Source: Nitronereus sp964503895 (GTDB taxonomy: Bacteria; Nitrospirota; Nitrospiria; Nitrospirales; UBA8639). From it: DNA of 64,000 nucleotides. A model generated the notes under the pieces. It was not told the origin of the DNA. It was given only the letters and a program-made list of their open reading frames with translations, and did no database searches. Each line of letters starts with the position of its first letter. Within the stretch, counting starts at the first letter, position 1. A program made the translations under genes and the position numbers. Below, one piece after another: positions 35,989 through 45,777 of the stretch. The DNA lies in the NCBI GenBank assembly GCA_964503895.1, contig CAZDCF010000007.1, positions 1 to 64,000 on the forward strand, read 5' to 3'.

Positions 35989-38658
35989 ATGCTCATGAGA
36001 AAATTTCCAATTTTCTTGATAATGGCTTGGCGCGAAACCCGAGGAAGCTGGCATCAGTTTGTGTTTTTTCTCGTCTGCGTTGCTATTGGAGTAGGATCGG
36101 TCGTTGGCATCGAGCTCTTCGCTACCAATATGGAAAGCATGATTCTCGGGAATGCCAGGGACTTATTGGGTGGAGATTTGGAAGTTCGGCTTCGTCATCC
36201 ACTGAGTGAATCCGGAAAAAACGCGTTGGCGTCTTTAAAAAATCGGAGCGTCGAAGTCACACATGTCAGGGAATTAGTGGGCATGGCAGCAGTTCAGGAA
36301 GATCAAGAACATTCGAATTCCCAAAAGATTCTCACTCCTCTATCCACCCAATTAGTAGAACTCAAAGTAGTCGAGCAGAACTATCCCCTCTATGGCCACG
36401 TTGGTATATCTCCCGAACGGCCCTTGCATTCAATGTTGTCTTCAGCTGATTCATGCCAAGAAAGTCCGTGCTTCGGCATCGTGGTGCAAGAATCTTTGCT
36501 CATTACTTTTGGCATAGGGATTGGTTCACATATAAAGATTGGGCAGGCATGGTTCGAGATTAAGGGAGTACTGCTTAAAGAACCAGACCGCGTGGCGAGT
36601 ACCTTTAGTCTTGGCCCACGCGTGATGATTTCTCGTGAAGCTCTAGCCGCCACGGATTTAGTACAAGTTGGTAGCAGAATTCGACAACGATACTTACTTC
36701 GGGTACCAAAATCTCTTTCCCTAGAGCCACTTCGCGGTGAATTGCAGGGGAGATTGGTTAAAGAAGGCGCAAGGGTTTCAACGTTTCAAGATGCACAACC
36801 GAGGATCCGAAGATTTCTAGATCAGCTTACCGCTTATTTAGGATTGATTGGTCTAACCGCCTTGTTCGTTGGCGGAATTGGGATCGCCTGTACAATTCAT
36901 GGGTTCATCAAGCGAAAGATTACAACGGTGGCTATTCTGAAAGCCTTGGGCGCTGACGCTGGACTCATCACTAGAGTATATGTTGGACAAAGTGCGCTGA
37001 TGGGGTGCGTTGGAAGTTTCATTGGGGCAACCTTGGGAATCGGATTGCAGGTAGTTATACCATTCCTACTTGGAAGTCTTATTCCTGTTACGGTGACTAA
37101 TACGGTGACCATCTTGCCATTCATCAAAGGTCTTATCTTGGGAGTAGCCACGACACTGCTGTTTACCTTGTGGCCTCTTCTCACCATTCGAACCATTCCA
37201 CCGGCTCTCGTATTTCGGCGAGAGATCGAACAAGGGATAATTCAGAATCATCAAGAATCATTTTGGGAAACATTGTGGGTAAGTTTCGTCACTTTTTGGA
37301 GAAACCGTCAGCAACTCATCACCGGCGCGATCATCAGTTTCGGACTTACATTACTTGCTATATGGCAAGCGCGGTCTATTTTCTTAGGTTTGGTATTTAT
37401 TCTGACATTTGCCCTAGCATTGCTTATCCTTCAATTTGGGGCATGGCTCTTGCTCAGCGGATTGAGAAAGTTGCCACGCCCACAATCCTTTGTAATTCGA
37501 CAGGCCTTAGGAAATGTGCAACGGCCAGGGAATTATACCACGGGCATGGCCGTTTCAATCGGTATTGGTGTGATGGTCATCGTCACCATAGCATTAGTCA
37601 AAACGTCCTTGCTCGCTGCGATGGAAGATCAAATTCCCGAGGATGCCCCGACATTTTTCTTTATTGATATCCAACCCGATCAAAAAAGTCAGTTTGAGCA
37701 AATCATTCATACTCAAACACCAACCTCGACCTACCAACTGACTCCAGTGGTTCGAGCAAGAATAGACGCTATTGATGGAAAAACCGTTAATCCAGAAGAA
37801 CACAAAAAAAAACACAACGGCTGGTATTTCACTCGTGAATATGTGCTGACAGCATTGGGGGATCTTCCAAAAGACAACACAGTTGTGAAAGGACACTGGT
37901 GGCCAACCAAACAACAACATAGCAGCCATGCGTCAACTCATGAGTCTATCGGCATCTCCGTGGAGGATAAGGCAGCAAAAAATCTCGGCCTGGATTTGGG
38001 ATCGACCGTGGAGTTTGATATTCAAGGCACTCCGTTGTCCACAGTCGTTCAAAGTACGCGCACGGTGGATTGGGGTAGTTTCTCAACAAACTTTTTCATG
38101 ATTCTCGCACCGGAGTCTCTTCATGGTGCCCCTCTCACATATATCTCCGCAGCCAAAGTCAACATAAAAGAGGAAACTCCTTTGCAACAAACCTTGGTTC
38201 GGGAACTGCCGAATGTCACGGCTATAAAAATAGGTGACGTATTGACCAACATAGCACGATTGTTAGAACAGTTGGCATGGGCAATTCAAGGCATAGCCAT
38301 GTTGAGCATCGTCAGTGGGGCAGTGGTGATGGTCGCAGCCTTATCTTCGACACGATACCGCCGGTTATACGAATCTGCCATCCTCAAAGCTATTGGCGGT
38401 ACGCGACAAATTATTGTGCAAACATTCGCCATAGAATTTGCAGTGGTTGGAAGTTTTGCCGGCTTAATCGGCGTCGGTCTTGCAAGCACACTTTCTTGGG
38501 TTATTCTACACTTTTTTCTGGAAATAACCTGGGACTTTCAGCCAACGATTCTAGCCTCTGGTCTCTTCGCTACAACCGCTTTAGCCGTAATTGTTGGCTT
38601 CCTCAGCACATTCCGAACCTTAGGACAGCTACCCTTTGCCGTCTTGAGGCAAGAATAA
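35989..38658 (+). CDS. ybbP: FtsX-family ABC permease (YbbP-like)
   Basis: Large inner-membrane permease of 889 residues, the partner of the preceding ATPase. It has an N-terminal helix, a periplasmic domain, two FtsX core regions (about 280-400 and 745-885, with LTALFVGGIGIACTIHGF and VSGAVVMVAALSSTRYRRLY), and additional central helices at about 430-490. This duplicated architecture matches YbbP, which is 804 residues in E. coli; the product here is longer by about 85. The substrate is unknown; neighbouring TesA suggests a lipid or lysolipid-related role by inference only. Confidence 0.92.
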   Translation: MLMRKFPIFLIMAWRETRGSWHQFVFFLVCVAIGVGSVVGIELFATNMESMILGNARDLLGGDLEVRLRHPLSESGKNALASLKNRSVEVTHVRELVGMAAVQEDQEHSNSQKILTPLSTQLVELKVVEQNYPLYGHVGISPERPLHSMLSSADSCQESPCFGIVVQESLLITFGIGIGSHIKIGQAWFEIKGVLLKEPDRVASTFSLGPRVMISREALAATDLVQVGSRIRQRYLLRVPKSLSLEPLRGELQGRLVKEGARVSTFQDAQPRIRRFLDQLTAYLGLIGLTALFVGGIGIACTIHGFIKRKITTVAILKALGADAGLITRVYVGQSALMGCVGSFIGATLGIGLQVVIPFLLGSLIPVTVTNTVTILPFIKGLILGVATTLLFTLWPLLTIRTIPPALVFRREIEQGIIQNHQESFWETLWVSFVTFWRNRQQLITGAIISFGLTLLAIWQARSIFLGLVFILTFALALLILQFGAWLLLSGLRKLPRPQSFVIRQALGNVQRPGNYTTGMAVSIGIGVMVIVTIALVKTSLLAAMEDQIPEDAPTFFFIDIQPDQKSQFEQIIHTQTPTSTYQLTPVVRARIDAIDGKTVNPEEHKKKHNGWYFTREYVLTALGDLPKDNTVVKGHWWPTKQQHSSHASTHESIGISVEDKAAKNLGLDLGSTVEFDIQGTPLSTVVQSTRTVDWGSFSTNFFMILAPESLHGAPLTYISAAKVNIKEETPLQQTLVRELPNVTAIKIGDVLTNIARLLEQLAWAIQGIAMLSIVSGAVVMVAALSSTRYRRLYESAILKAIGGTRQIIVQTFAIEFAVVGSFAGLIGVGLASTLSWVILHFFLEITWDFQPTILASGLFATTALAVIVGFLSTFRTLGQLPFAVLRQE

Positions 38659-38700
38659 CTTACGACTTATCTCGCATCGAATCCTTAAGGATTTCTGGTT

Positions 38701-39168
38701 TTACATTGTTGCTAGATAGGATGCCACCAACAGAACAGCGAAGGTCATAAAGATAGTGGCTTTTTGCAAATTATCCGCTCGTGAGGAGAACGGTAGGGAG
38801 GAAGGCTTTGCAATATTCTTGGATGGAGGGGCATGCGGATCGATGATGAAGTCGTGAATCAAAATAAGCCCAAAGACAATGGCAAAAAGAAGAAGTTTGA
38901 CCATCAAGACTACACCCCAATTAGTTTCGATTCTCGCCGAACCACTTTCGTTGAGCATTTGATAAGCTCCTGTCAAGATCAACGTGATTAAACAAACCCA
39001 CGCGATCGTCCGAAATCGCCGACCTGCCAAGCGAATGACTTCCTTGGTCTTCTGATCCGAAGACTCCCATTGTGCTATTGGATTCAGAACAATCTGCGCA
39101 AAAACCAACCCTCCTACAAGAGTCACCGCAGCAATCAAATGAATCCAAGTGATAAGATAATCAGGCAT
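38701..39168 (-). CDS. CopD-family membrane protein
   Basis: A 155-residue inner-membrane protein with four helices. The first carries ITWIHLIAAVTLVGGLVFAQIVL, where the His in the WIHL motif and a later HDF (ILIHDFIIDP) are typical of CopD/DUF2269-type proteins. CopD members are implicated in copper uptake or haem-linked redox, but the short form here, without CopC and without other copper genes nearby, gives no clear substrate. It is convergent with ybbP. Confidence 0.72.
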   Translation of the reverse strand: MPDYLITWIHLIAAVTLVGGLVFAQIVLNPIAQWESSDQKTKEVIRLAGRRFRTIAWVCLITLILTGAYQMLNESGSARIETNWGVVLMVKLLLFAIVFGLILIHDFIIDPHAPPSKNIAKPSSLPFSSRADNLQKATIFMTFAVLLVASYLATM

Positions 39169-39204
39169 AAAGGCATTTTCGATGGGAACGTGTTGCGAGA
39201 AAGA

Positions 39205-40812
39205 CTACCCCATTTCTAAAAGGTCATGATCAGGATTGCGTTCTTTGGCAAAGTTTTTAGACCAAGGCGACCGAAAGAGAACAACTGGCCGATCTATCTG
39301 ATCTTTGACCACCATTGCATCTGACGGAGCACGGAAAGTATTAACATCCCCGACTAACCAGGAACTGCATTCGAACGTTAATGGTTCCAGTCTTGTTTCC
39401 ACACGGTACTCATTTCGAAGCCGGAATTGAAGCACATCGAATTGCAGGCGACCCACTGCGGCAACAAAAAATTCTAATTCATCCAAGCTCCTCATGATTT
39501 GGACCGTACCTTCGGCTGCCATCTGAACCATACCTTTATCGAAAGCCTTCCGTTTGCCCACGTCCGTTGGATTAATACGAGCAAACACCTCTGCCTGAAA
39601 TTGTGGAAGAGGTTTATAATCAAAGCTATTTTTGAGTGAGATGGTGTCGCCGATAGCAAATTGGCCAGGATTAATGATCCCAATAATATCGCCAGGGTAT
39701 GCCATGTCCACGATATTGCGTTCCTTTGCCACCAAGCTGTGAGGTCGAGAAAGTCGCACATCGCTACCGAGGCGATGATGTTTGACAACCATGTCCCGCT
39801 CAAATCGTCCCGAACACACACGAAGAAAGGCGGTACTGTCTCGATGCCGTGGATTCATATTGGCTTGAAGTTTAAACACATACGCACTAAAGGGAGTCTC
39901 GACTGGATCAACAATAATTTCTTTACCATCAGGTCGATCCGCAGCCCGTGGTGTGGCTGGAGGCGCCATATCCACGAACGCGTCAAAAAAGTTTTCGATG
40001 CCAAAGTTGGTCAGGGCAGAGGCAAAAAAGACTGGCGTGACTTCCCCGCGGAGAAATTTGTCTTGAAAAAACTGGTTGCCAGCAATTTCCAAAAGTTCCA
40101 AATCATGGCGGACTTGGGCCAAAAGGTCTTCTTCGAGAAGCGATTCGGCCTCCGGACTGTCTAAAAATATCTCTGTTCTACTTGCTTTAGCTGATCCACC
40201 TGTCGCCATTTTTTTAAAAAGAGATACTTGCTTGCTAACGCGATCGACTACACCAACAAACTGTTGCCCAGACCCAACAGGCCAGTTTACCGCACTTGCA
40301 TGAATTCCTAATACGTCTTCTACTTCGGCCATGAGATCGAGTGGAGGGCGTCCCGGAAGGTCCATTTTATTGATGAGAGTGAGCACAGGAATTTGTTTTA
40401 ACCGACAAACTTCGAATAATTTCCGCGTCTGCGATTCCACACCTTTGGCTGCATCGATAACCATGATTGCACTATCCGCAGCAGTCAATGTTCTATATGT
40501 ATCCTCACAAAAATCCTGATGACCTGGAGTATCAAGAACATTAATGACCGCATCCTTGTATCCGAATTGCATAGCCGAGGCAGTGATGGAGATACCTCGT
40601 TCTTGCTCCATACCCATCCAATCGGACGTCACGGTCATAGCGCTTTTCCTGTTACCCACCATTCCAGCAGTTCGAACCATACCAGAATATAGCAACAACT
40701 TTTCAGTAACAGTTGTCTTCCCAGCATCCGGATGACTAATAATGGCAAAGGTTCGACGTTTTTTCGCCTGAGCACGAACGTCATTTTGTATTTGTGTATC
40801 GTAAGTTACCAT
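39205..40812 (-). CDS. prfC: peptide chain release factor 3
   Basis: GTPase that recycles RF1 and RF2 after termination. I place the start at the ATG at 40812 (535 residues, close to E. coli RF3 at 529); a TTG 42 bases upstream extends the frame without good support. G motifs are SHPDAGKTT (G1), RGISITASA (G2), DTPGHQDF (G3) and LINKMD (G4). The C-terminal domains follow with VGRLQFDVLQFRL. The gene seems monocistronic, downstream of a 130-base spacer and a repeat element. Confidence 0.95.
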   Translation of the reverse strand: MVTYDTQIQNDVRAQAKKRRTFAIISHPDAGKTTVTEKLLLYSGMVRTAGMVGNRKSAMTVTSDWMGMEQERGISITASAMQFGYKDAVINVLDTPGHQDFCEDTYRTLTAADSAIMVIDAAKGVESQTRKLFEVCRLKQIPVLTLINKMDLPGRPPLDLMAEVEDVLGIHASAVNWPVGSGQQFVGVVDRVSKQVSLFKKMATGGSAKASRTEIFLDSPEAESLLEEDLLAQVRHDLELLEIAGNQFFQDKFLRGEVTPVFFASALTNFGIENFFDAFVDMAPPATPRAADRPDGKEIIVDPVETPFSAYVFKLQANMNPRHRDSTAFLRVCSGRFERDMVVKHHRLGSDVRLSRPHSLVAKERNIVDMAYPGDIIGIINPGQFAIGDTISLKNSFDYKPLPQFQAEVFARINPTDVGKRKAFDKGMVQMAAEGTVQIMRSLDELEFFVAAVGRLQFDVLQFRLRNEYRVETRLEPLTFECSSWLVGDVNTFRAPSDAMVVKDQIDRPVVLFRSPWSKNFAKERNPDHDLLEMG

Positions 40813-40982
40813 GTTTGGTTTGAGCCTAAGGAAAAATTCAACCTGGATTACCAAACATCAGTAACAACAGTTGAGTTTTGATAAAACCAATGGCTTTAGA
40901 GAATGTATAGTTTACGTTAAACGACTTATCTCGTTATGGCTAGAGCCTTCTTAATGAAAAGGTATCTCTAGCAGAAGAGTTT

Positions 40983-41143
40983 CAGGTTGGTCAAAAAGGC
41001 CATACAGGAAGGCCGCAGTAATTTGATACGCGGAACAGATATCAGCGCGCGAGCGCAAACGATACGAAGGACATTAAGTCTATGAACTTGACGGCCAACT
41101 AAGAGCCGTGAACACAGATGGGAACCTTTTTGGCAGCCTTTTA
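40983..41143. repeat. MITE-like intergenic repeat element (copy 2)
   Basis: About 160 bases with imperfect inverted ends: AGGTTGGTCAAAAAGGCC on the left and, from the other end, AAAAGGCTGCCAAAAAGGTT. Internal CAGGAAGGCCGCAG matches the CAGCAGGCTGCAGG of the copy at 11832. It abuts the stop codon of the TolC-like gene, so it also lies at the end of the efflux operon where no other terminator was seen. Confidence 0.5.
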
Positions 41144-42520
41144 AAGAGTTTCAAGTTGACCCTGGGCTCGAGCCAGATCGACCCGTGAAGCATTAAAATT
41201 GAACAAGGCTTCAATTAAATTATCACGGGCTTGGGCAACAGCAGTTTGTGCGTCCGTTACTTCGATATTGGTGGCAACACCCACTGAGAACCGTTGCCTA
41301 GCAAAGTTCAATTCCTTGAGTGATAAGCGAAGCCCTTTTTGAGCCACAGCAACCTGCTTCTGGGTAGATCCCAAAGTAAGGAGGGCATCTCGAACCTCCA
41401 AGGCCACCTGATATTTAATATTTCTAGTGCGAATGTTTTCTTGTCTAACTAAACTTCGGCTTTCCGAAATTCGACCCTCACGCTGTCCCCCATCAAAAAT
41501 CGGAATAGAAAATAGCAGTTGAACGTTGTCTGTAGTCAAAGCATCTGGAATTTGACTCCCGATCATACCCACATTCCCACTACCACTTAAAGAAGGTACA
41601 CGTTCCATCGTCACAGAACTCAACGAAAGCTCCGCTAATCGTTCGCGCTTCTCTTGCGCTTTGAGTTCAACACGGTTTTCTGTTGCAATCTGTAGCGCTT
41701 CTTCAATGGTTTGTTCTGGAATTTTCTGTATTTTTAATTCGTCTGTTAGTACTAGGTTGACATTAAAAGACAACCCGATCGCACGAATTAGATTGAGTTT
41801 GGCACGATCATCTTCATTGCGTGCAACCAAAAGGCGTTGCTTTTCGCTTTCCAGCTGAACCTTGGCCCGAGTCACATCCAAGCTGGTAGCCACCCCCGCG
41901 TATTTCCGTGCAACTGCCAATCTGAGGAGTTCATTATTGAGTTTGACGTCTGCTAACCGCGCCTCGACGGCAGCCTGAGCGCGTAAGGTTTCCAAATAGG
42001 CCAAGCCAACGATGGCCATGGTATCCATCTTGTTGGTTTTTGAATCTAAGCTGGATACTTCGATGTTGGTTCGCGCCGCCCGCCATTTTTGGATGAGACT
42101 GAGACTGAAGATATTCTGAGTAAGAGACACACGAGTTTCATAAAAGTCCCTTGGGCTTGAGACTCCCGCGCCACCTGCGAAGGAACCTAGAAAAAATCGG
42201 CGCCTGGCTGCACTGGCTGTGGCAGAAACATTGGGAAGCATTGCACCAAGTTGAGTAAAGGCTTGGTCCTCTGCCTGAGTAATACGTTCCTTAAGTAATT
42301 GCACATTCGGATTTTCATCTACTGCCGCTTTCATCGCGTCGCGCAAACTTAATCGCAGCTCAGGATTTTTTGTATTAGATGCTGTTTCACCTTCTGCCGA
42401 AGCAGAGCCAGAAACTCCTAGCAATAAAATGCCATAACAAAGATAAATGGATGGCAGAATGATGCATCTGGCCCGAAATGGCTTACCCACCTGACGTAAT
42501 ATTATCCAAGACACAATCAA
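41141..42520 (-). CDS. TolC-family outer-membrane efflux protein
   Basis: Outer-membrane channel component of a tripartite efflux pump. It has 459 residues, a signal region (YLCYGILLLGVSGSASA), and two OEP repeats rich in long helices, with the typical FDGGQREGRI and the TNIEVTDAQTAVAQARDNL segments. It overlaps the RND gene by four bases and is last in the operon. The substrate is not deducible. Confidence 0.9.
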   Translation of the reverse strand: MIVSWIILRQVGKPFRARCIILPSIYLCYGILLLGVSGSASAEGETASNTKNPELRLSLRDAMKAAVDENPNVQLLKERITQAEDQAFTQLGAMLPNVSATASAARRRFFLGSFAGGAGVSSPRDFYETRVSLTQNIFSLSLIQKWRAARTNIEVSSLDSKTNKMDTMAIVGLAYLETLRAQAAVEARLADVKLNNELLRLAVARKYAGVATSLDVTRAKVQLESEKQRLLVARNEDDRAKLNLIRAIGLSFNVNLVLTDELKIQKIPEQTIEEALQIATENRVELKAQEKRERLAELSLSSVTMERVPSLSGSGNVGMIGSQIPDALTTDNVQLLFSIPIFDGGQREGRISESRSLVRQENIRTRNIKYQVALEVRDALLTLGSTQKQVAVAQKGLRLSLKELNFARQRFSVGVATNIEVTDAQTAVAQARDNLIEALFNFNASRVDLARAQGQLETL

Positions 42521-45500
42521 GTTTCTTGCGCTCCACCTGGAACAACATCATTTTGAGGTTTTATTCCCTGATGTTTGAGTTTCCAGTCCATCACTAGACT
42601 AAATAAAGCTGGGACCACTAGAAGTGTAAACACTGTAGACATGATAAGGCCCCCCAGCACAACACTTCCAATCCCACGGTAGAGTTCCGAACCTGCACCA
42701 GAGGATAATACCAATGGCAGAAGCCCAAATGTGGTAGTTAACATGCTCATCATGATCGGGCGAACTCTCGATCGAACCGACTCTGTTATCGCTTGCCGTA
42801 CAGACATGCCAGCAACAATTCCCATTTCTCCGGTTTTCGAAAGGCCTCGTCTATTAGGATCCATGAAATTCAACGCCTGATGAACCACGAGAATAGCATT
42901 GTTCACAACCACGCCAATTAAAATAATAAAGCCGAGCATCGTCAAGACGTCGAGCGGTTGGTATGTAACAAACATATTCACCAGCGCTAACCCGAAAATC
43001 CCGCCTGCAGCAGCTAAGGGCACACTGAAAATTATGACAAAGGGATACAGAAAACTTTCGAATAGTGCGGCCATCAATAAATAGGTGATTAAGACAGCCA
43101 AAAGAAAATTATATTTTAATGCATGATAGGTTTTGGTCAGATCGTCGGCTGTACCGGACAAGCGAATGTGATATAAGCGGCCAAGTGCTCCGCTTTCCTT
43201 AAGAGGCAGAAGGACTTGCTTTTTGATGGTTTCCATAGCGGTTTCTAATGGCATTTGTCCAGGAGGAATGACTTGAATGGTGATGCCCCGTTCCCGTTCC
43301 AAATGATTAATTTGTTCAGGCCCAGCTACTAGTTGCACGTCCGCAATATCACCAACGGTTGTCAGTCTCCCACCTCGAGTATAAATCGGTAGATTCGCCA
43401 GCTCTTGTGTTCGATCCGCATATCGATCCACGCCACGAATGGTTAGATCAATTTCATCTCCTTCAAACTGGTAGTCGCTCGCCCTGACTCCATCTACCAA
43501 TGCATCCACCGTAAATCCCAATTCCTGATTTGTCATTTGCACATCGGCGGCACGATCACGCTTGAGACTAACTCGGATTTCCGGGCTTCCCAAATCCAGG
43601 CTGGGCTTGGGTCGAATTTGAGCCTGAGGCAACACTTCCCGAACCTTGCCGAATATTTTGGCACCTAACGCCACTAAGGAATTAAGTTCAGGCCCAGTGA
43701 TTTCAATATCGATATTGCGTCCTTCGCCAAGGCCGCGTTGGAACAAACTTCTTTGCGTGACAATCGGAATGACTCCGGGAATATCCGCCAGCGCGCGTCG
43801 AAACACAGGGATCAACTCTTGAATCTTTGATTCATCATTCGTCCGCCCACCCATAAAAATAGACCGGCCACGAGCCACATAGAAAAAGTTCAAAATGCTT
43901 GGCCCATCCAAGGCAGCTTCTTGCAGGCTACCAGGTTCCGCATCCCAATGAGGGGCAAGAACACTTTCGATGATTTCTCCCATTCGAATGAATTCCTCGA
44001 TGTTGTAGCCGGGGGGAGGCAGCACGATACCTATAATCAGATTGCGATTTCCTCCTGGAAGGTATTCAGCTTTAGGCAGCAGAAGCCAGGTCGACCCGAT
44101 GGCCAATGTGGTGAGTCCTAGGACAATCGCGATTCGCCACCGCACACTCCCAACCATCCAATGGATGAAGTTTACGAGACGGTCGGCATTCACCCCCGCC
44201 CACTCGTCTATACGATGTCCAGCATCTGTCAATTCATGAACTAAAATTTTGAAGCGTGAATTAGGAATCTCGGAGCCCCGTTCCTGTCTTCGAGTTTTCA
44301 AGATACGAGCAGACAGACAAGGAATCACCGTAATAGCCACAATGAGACTCAACCCCACTCCAGCACTAATGGCAATGGCAATATCCCTGAACAATTGCCC
44401 GGCTTGCTCCTCAATAAACACGATCGGCACAAATACCGCGATAGTAGTTAAGGTACTTGCAAGGACCGCACCCCAAACTTCAACCGTTCCATCGTATGCT
44501 GCTTGAAAAAGTGGTTTGCCAGCTTCGCGATGACGGTAAATGTTTTCCAAGACGACGATGGAATTGTCTACTAACATCCCTGCCGCAAAGGTCATTCCCG
44601 CGAGACTGATAACATTTACGTTTCGACCTAACAGCGACAGGGCAATGAATGTGCCCATAATGCTGATAGGAATTGCAAGCCCAATTACTAGAGTCGTGCT
44701 GCCAGTCCGCAAAAATAGAAATAGCACAGCAATGGCCAGAATGCTGCCGATGATGAGATTTTGTTGAACCAAGGTCAGAGAACTATAGACATAATCCGTT
44801 TCATCGTAGACTTGGAATAGTTTAAACCCTTGCGCCTTAAGCAAATCTTGATTGAGGTCCGCTACCGTTTCCTTAAGTTTGGCCATAGTACCCAAAATGT
44901 TCACGCCAGTTTCCCGAATAGCGTTGACCGCGATAGAGTTCCGACCCATCTCCCGAACTACATGGGTGGGATCCTGATAGGCTATACTGACAGTGGCCAC
45001 ATCTCGGACGTAGACCGGCACACCATTGCGCCGGGCAATAATGACATTCCCAACATCCTCAGGACTTGTATATTCTCCAACCGTTCGAACCACATACGAG
45101 CGTTTACCTTCGTCGAAATCCCCAGCGCTAAAATCCCGATTCTCTTGATCAAGGGCTTGGGCCAGTTCGCGGACAGTCAAAGAACGCGTCGCTAGTTTGC
45201 TAGGATCGACCAAAACGCGAAGTTCTCGCTCCCTGCCTCCATAGACATTGGAAGCAGCCACACCTGGAATCCGTTCAAAGCGAGCCTTGATCACATCTTC
45301 AGCAAAATCTCGCATAGTCTCGATATTAACGGGATTGTTTCCCAACGGTTCGAAGATAAACCATGCCATAGCACTACCACGGATATCCCCACTGCTAATG
45401 ACAGGTTCATTGACTTCCTCAGGATATTCCTTAACTTGATTTAATCGATTCGAAACTCGGAGGAGAGCAGTGTCGGTATTAGTCCCAGTCGGAAAACGCA

Positions 45501-45777
45501 GCACAATTTTGGCGGAATCATAGGAACTCTGGCCGACCATTCTTTCAAGTTCTTCGACACCTTTGAGTTGTTCTTCCTGTTCATCAACGATTTCCCGTTC
45601 GACTTCATGGGGGCTAGCACCCGGCCATCGCGTTTCAACCGTAATCTCGGGTTTGGAAACATCTGGGGTTAGCTGAACTGGAAGTTTGGTAAGTGAAACC
45701 ACTCCGAACAATACTATAAAGATCACCACAACGGTGGTAGTCACTGGATAACGGATAGCAAATTGAATGAAGTTCAT
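42517..45777 (-). CDS. RND-family efflux pump inner-membrane protein
   Basis: Proton-driven AcrB-like transporter, 1086 residues and two six-helix halves with two large periplasmic loops. The N-terminus FIQFAIRYPVTTTVVVIFIV is typical. In helix 4 the proton-relay region reads GMLVDNSIVVLENIY: the first Asp is kept but the second, Asp in AcrB, is Asn. It belongs to the AcrB/HAE1-like branch rather than the CusA metal branch. Coupled on both sides by four-base ATGA overlaps with the adaptor and TolC genes. Confidence 0.94.
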   Translation of the reverse strand: MNFIQFAIRYPVTTTVVVIFIVLFGVVSLTKLPVQLTPDVSKPEITVETRWPGASPHEVEREIVDEQEEQLKGVEELERMVGQSSYDSAKIVLRFPTGTNTDTALLRVSNRLNQVKEYPEEVNEPVISSGDIRGSAMAWFIFEPLGNNPVNIETMRDFAEDVIKARFERIPGVAASNVYGGRERELRVLVDPSKLATRSLTVRELAQALDQENRDFSAGDFDEGKRSYVVRTVGEYTSPEDVGNVIIARRNGVPVYVRDVATVSIAYQDPTHVVREMGRNSIAVNAIRETGVNILGTMAKLKETVADLNQDLLKAQGFKLFQVYDETDYVYSSLTLVQQNLIIGSILAIAVLFLFLRTGSTTLVIGLAIPISIMGTFIALSLLGRNVNVISLAGMTFAAGMLVDNSIVVLENIYRHREAGKPLFQAAYDGTVEVWGAVLASTLTTIAVFVPIVFIEEQAGQLFRDIAIAISAGVGLSLIVAITVIPCLSARILKTRRQERGSEIPNSRFKILVHELTDAGHRIDEWAGVNADRLVNFIHWMVGSVRWRIAIVLGLTTLAIGSTWLLLPKAEYLPGGNRNLIIGIVLPPPGYNIEEFIRMGEIIESVLAPHWDAEPGSLQEAALDGPSILNFFYVARGRSIFMGGRTNDESKIQELIPVFRRALADIPGVIPIVTQRSLFQRGLGEGRNIDIEITGPELNSLVALGAKIFGKVREVLPQAQIRPKPSLDLGSPEIRVSLKRDRAADVQMTNQELGFTVDALVDGVRASDYQFEGDEIDLTIRGVDRYADRTQELANLPIYTRGGRLTTVGDIADVQLVAGPEQINHLERERGITIQVIPPGQMPLETAMETIKKQVLLPLKESGALGRLYHIRLSGTADDLTKTYHALKYNFLLAVLITYLLMAALFESFLYPFVIIFSVPLAAAGGIFGLALVNMFVTYQPLDVLTMLGFIILIGVVVNNAILVVHQALNFMDPNRRGLSKTGEMGIVAGMSVRQAITESVRSRVRPIMMSMLTTTFGLLPLVLSSGAGSELYRGIGSVVLGGLIMSTVFTLLVVPALFSLVMDWKLKHQGIKPQNDVVPGGAQET

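Noticed and set aside
40813..40854. Upstream TTG extension of prfC
   Set aside because: The ATG at 40812 gives the usual RF3 length and N-terminus; the extension has no ribosome site.
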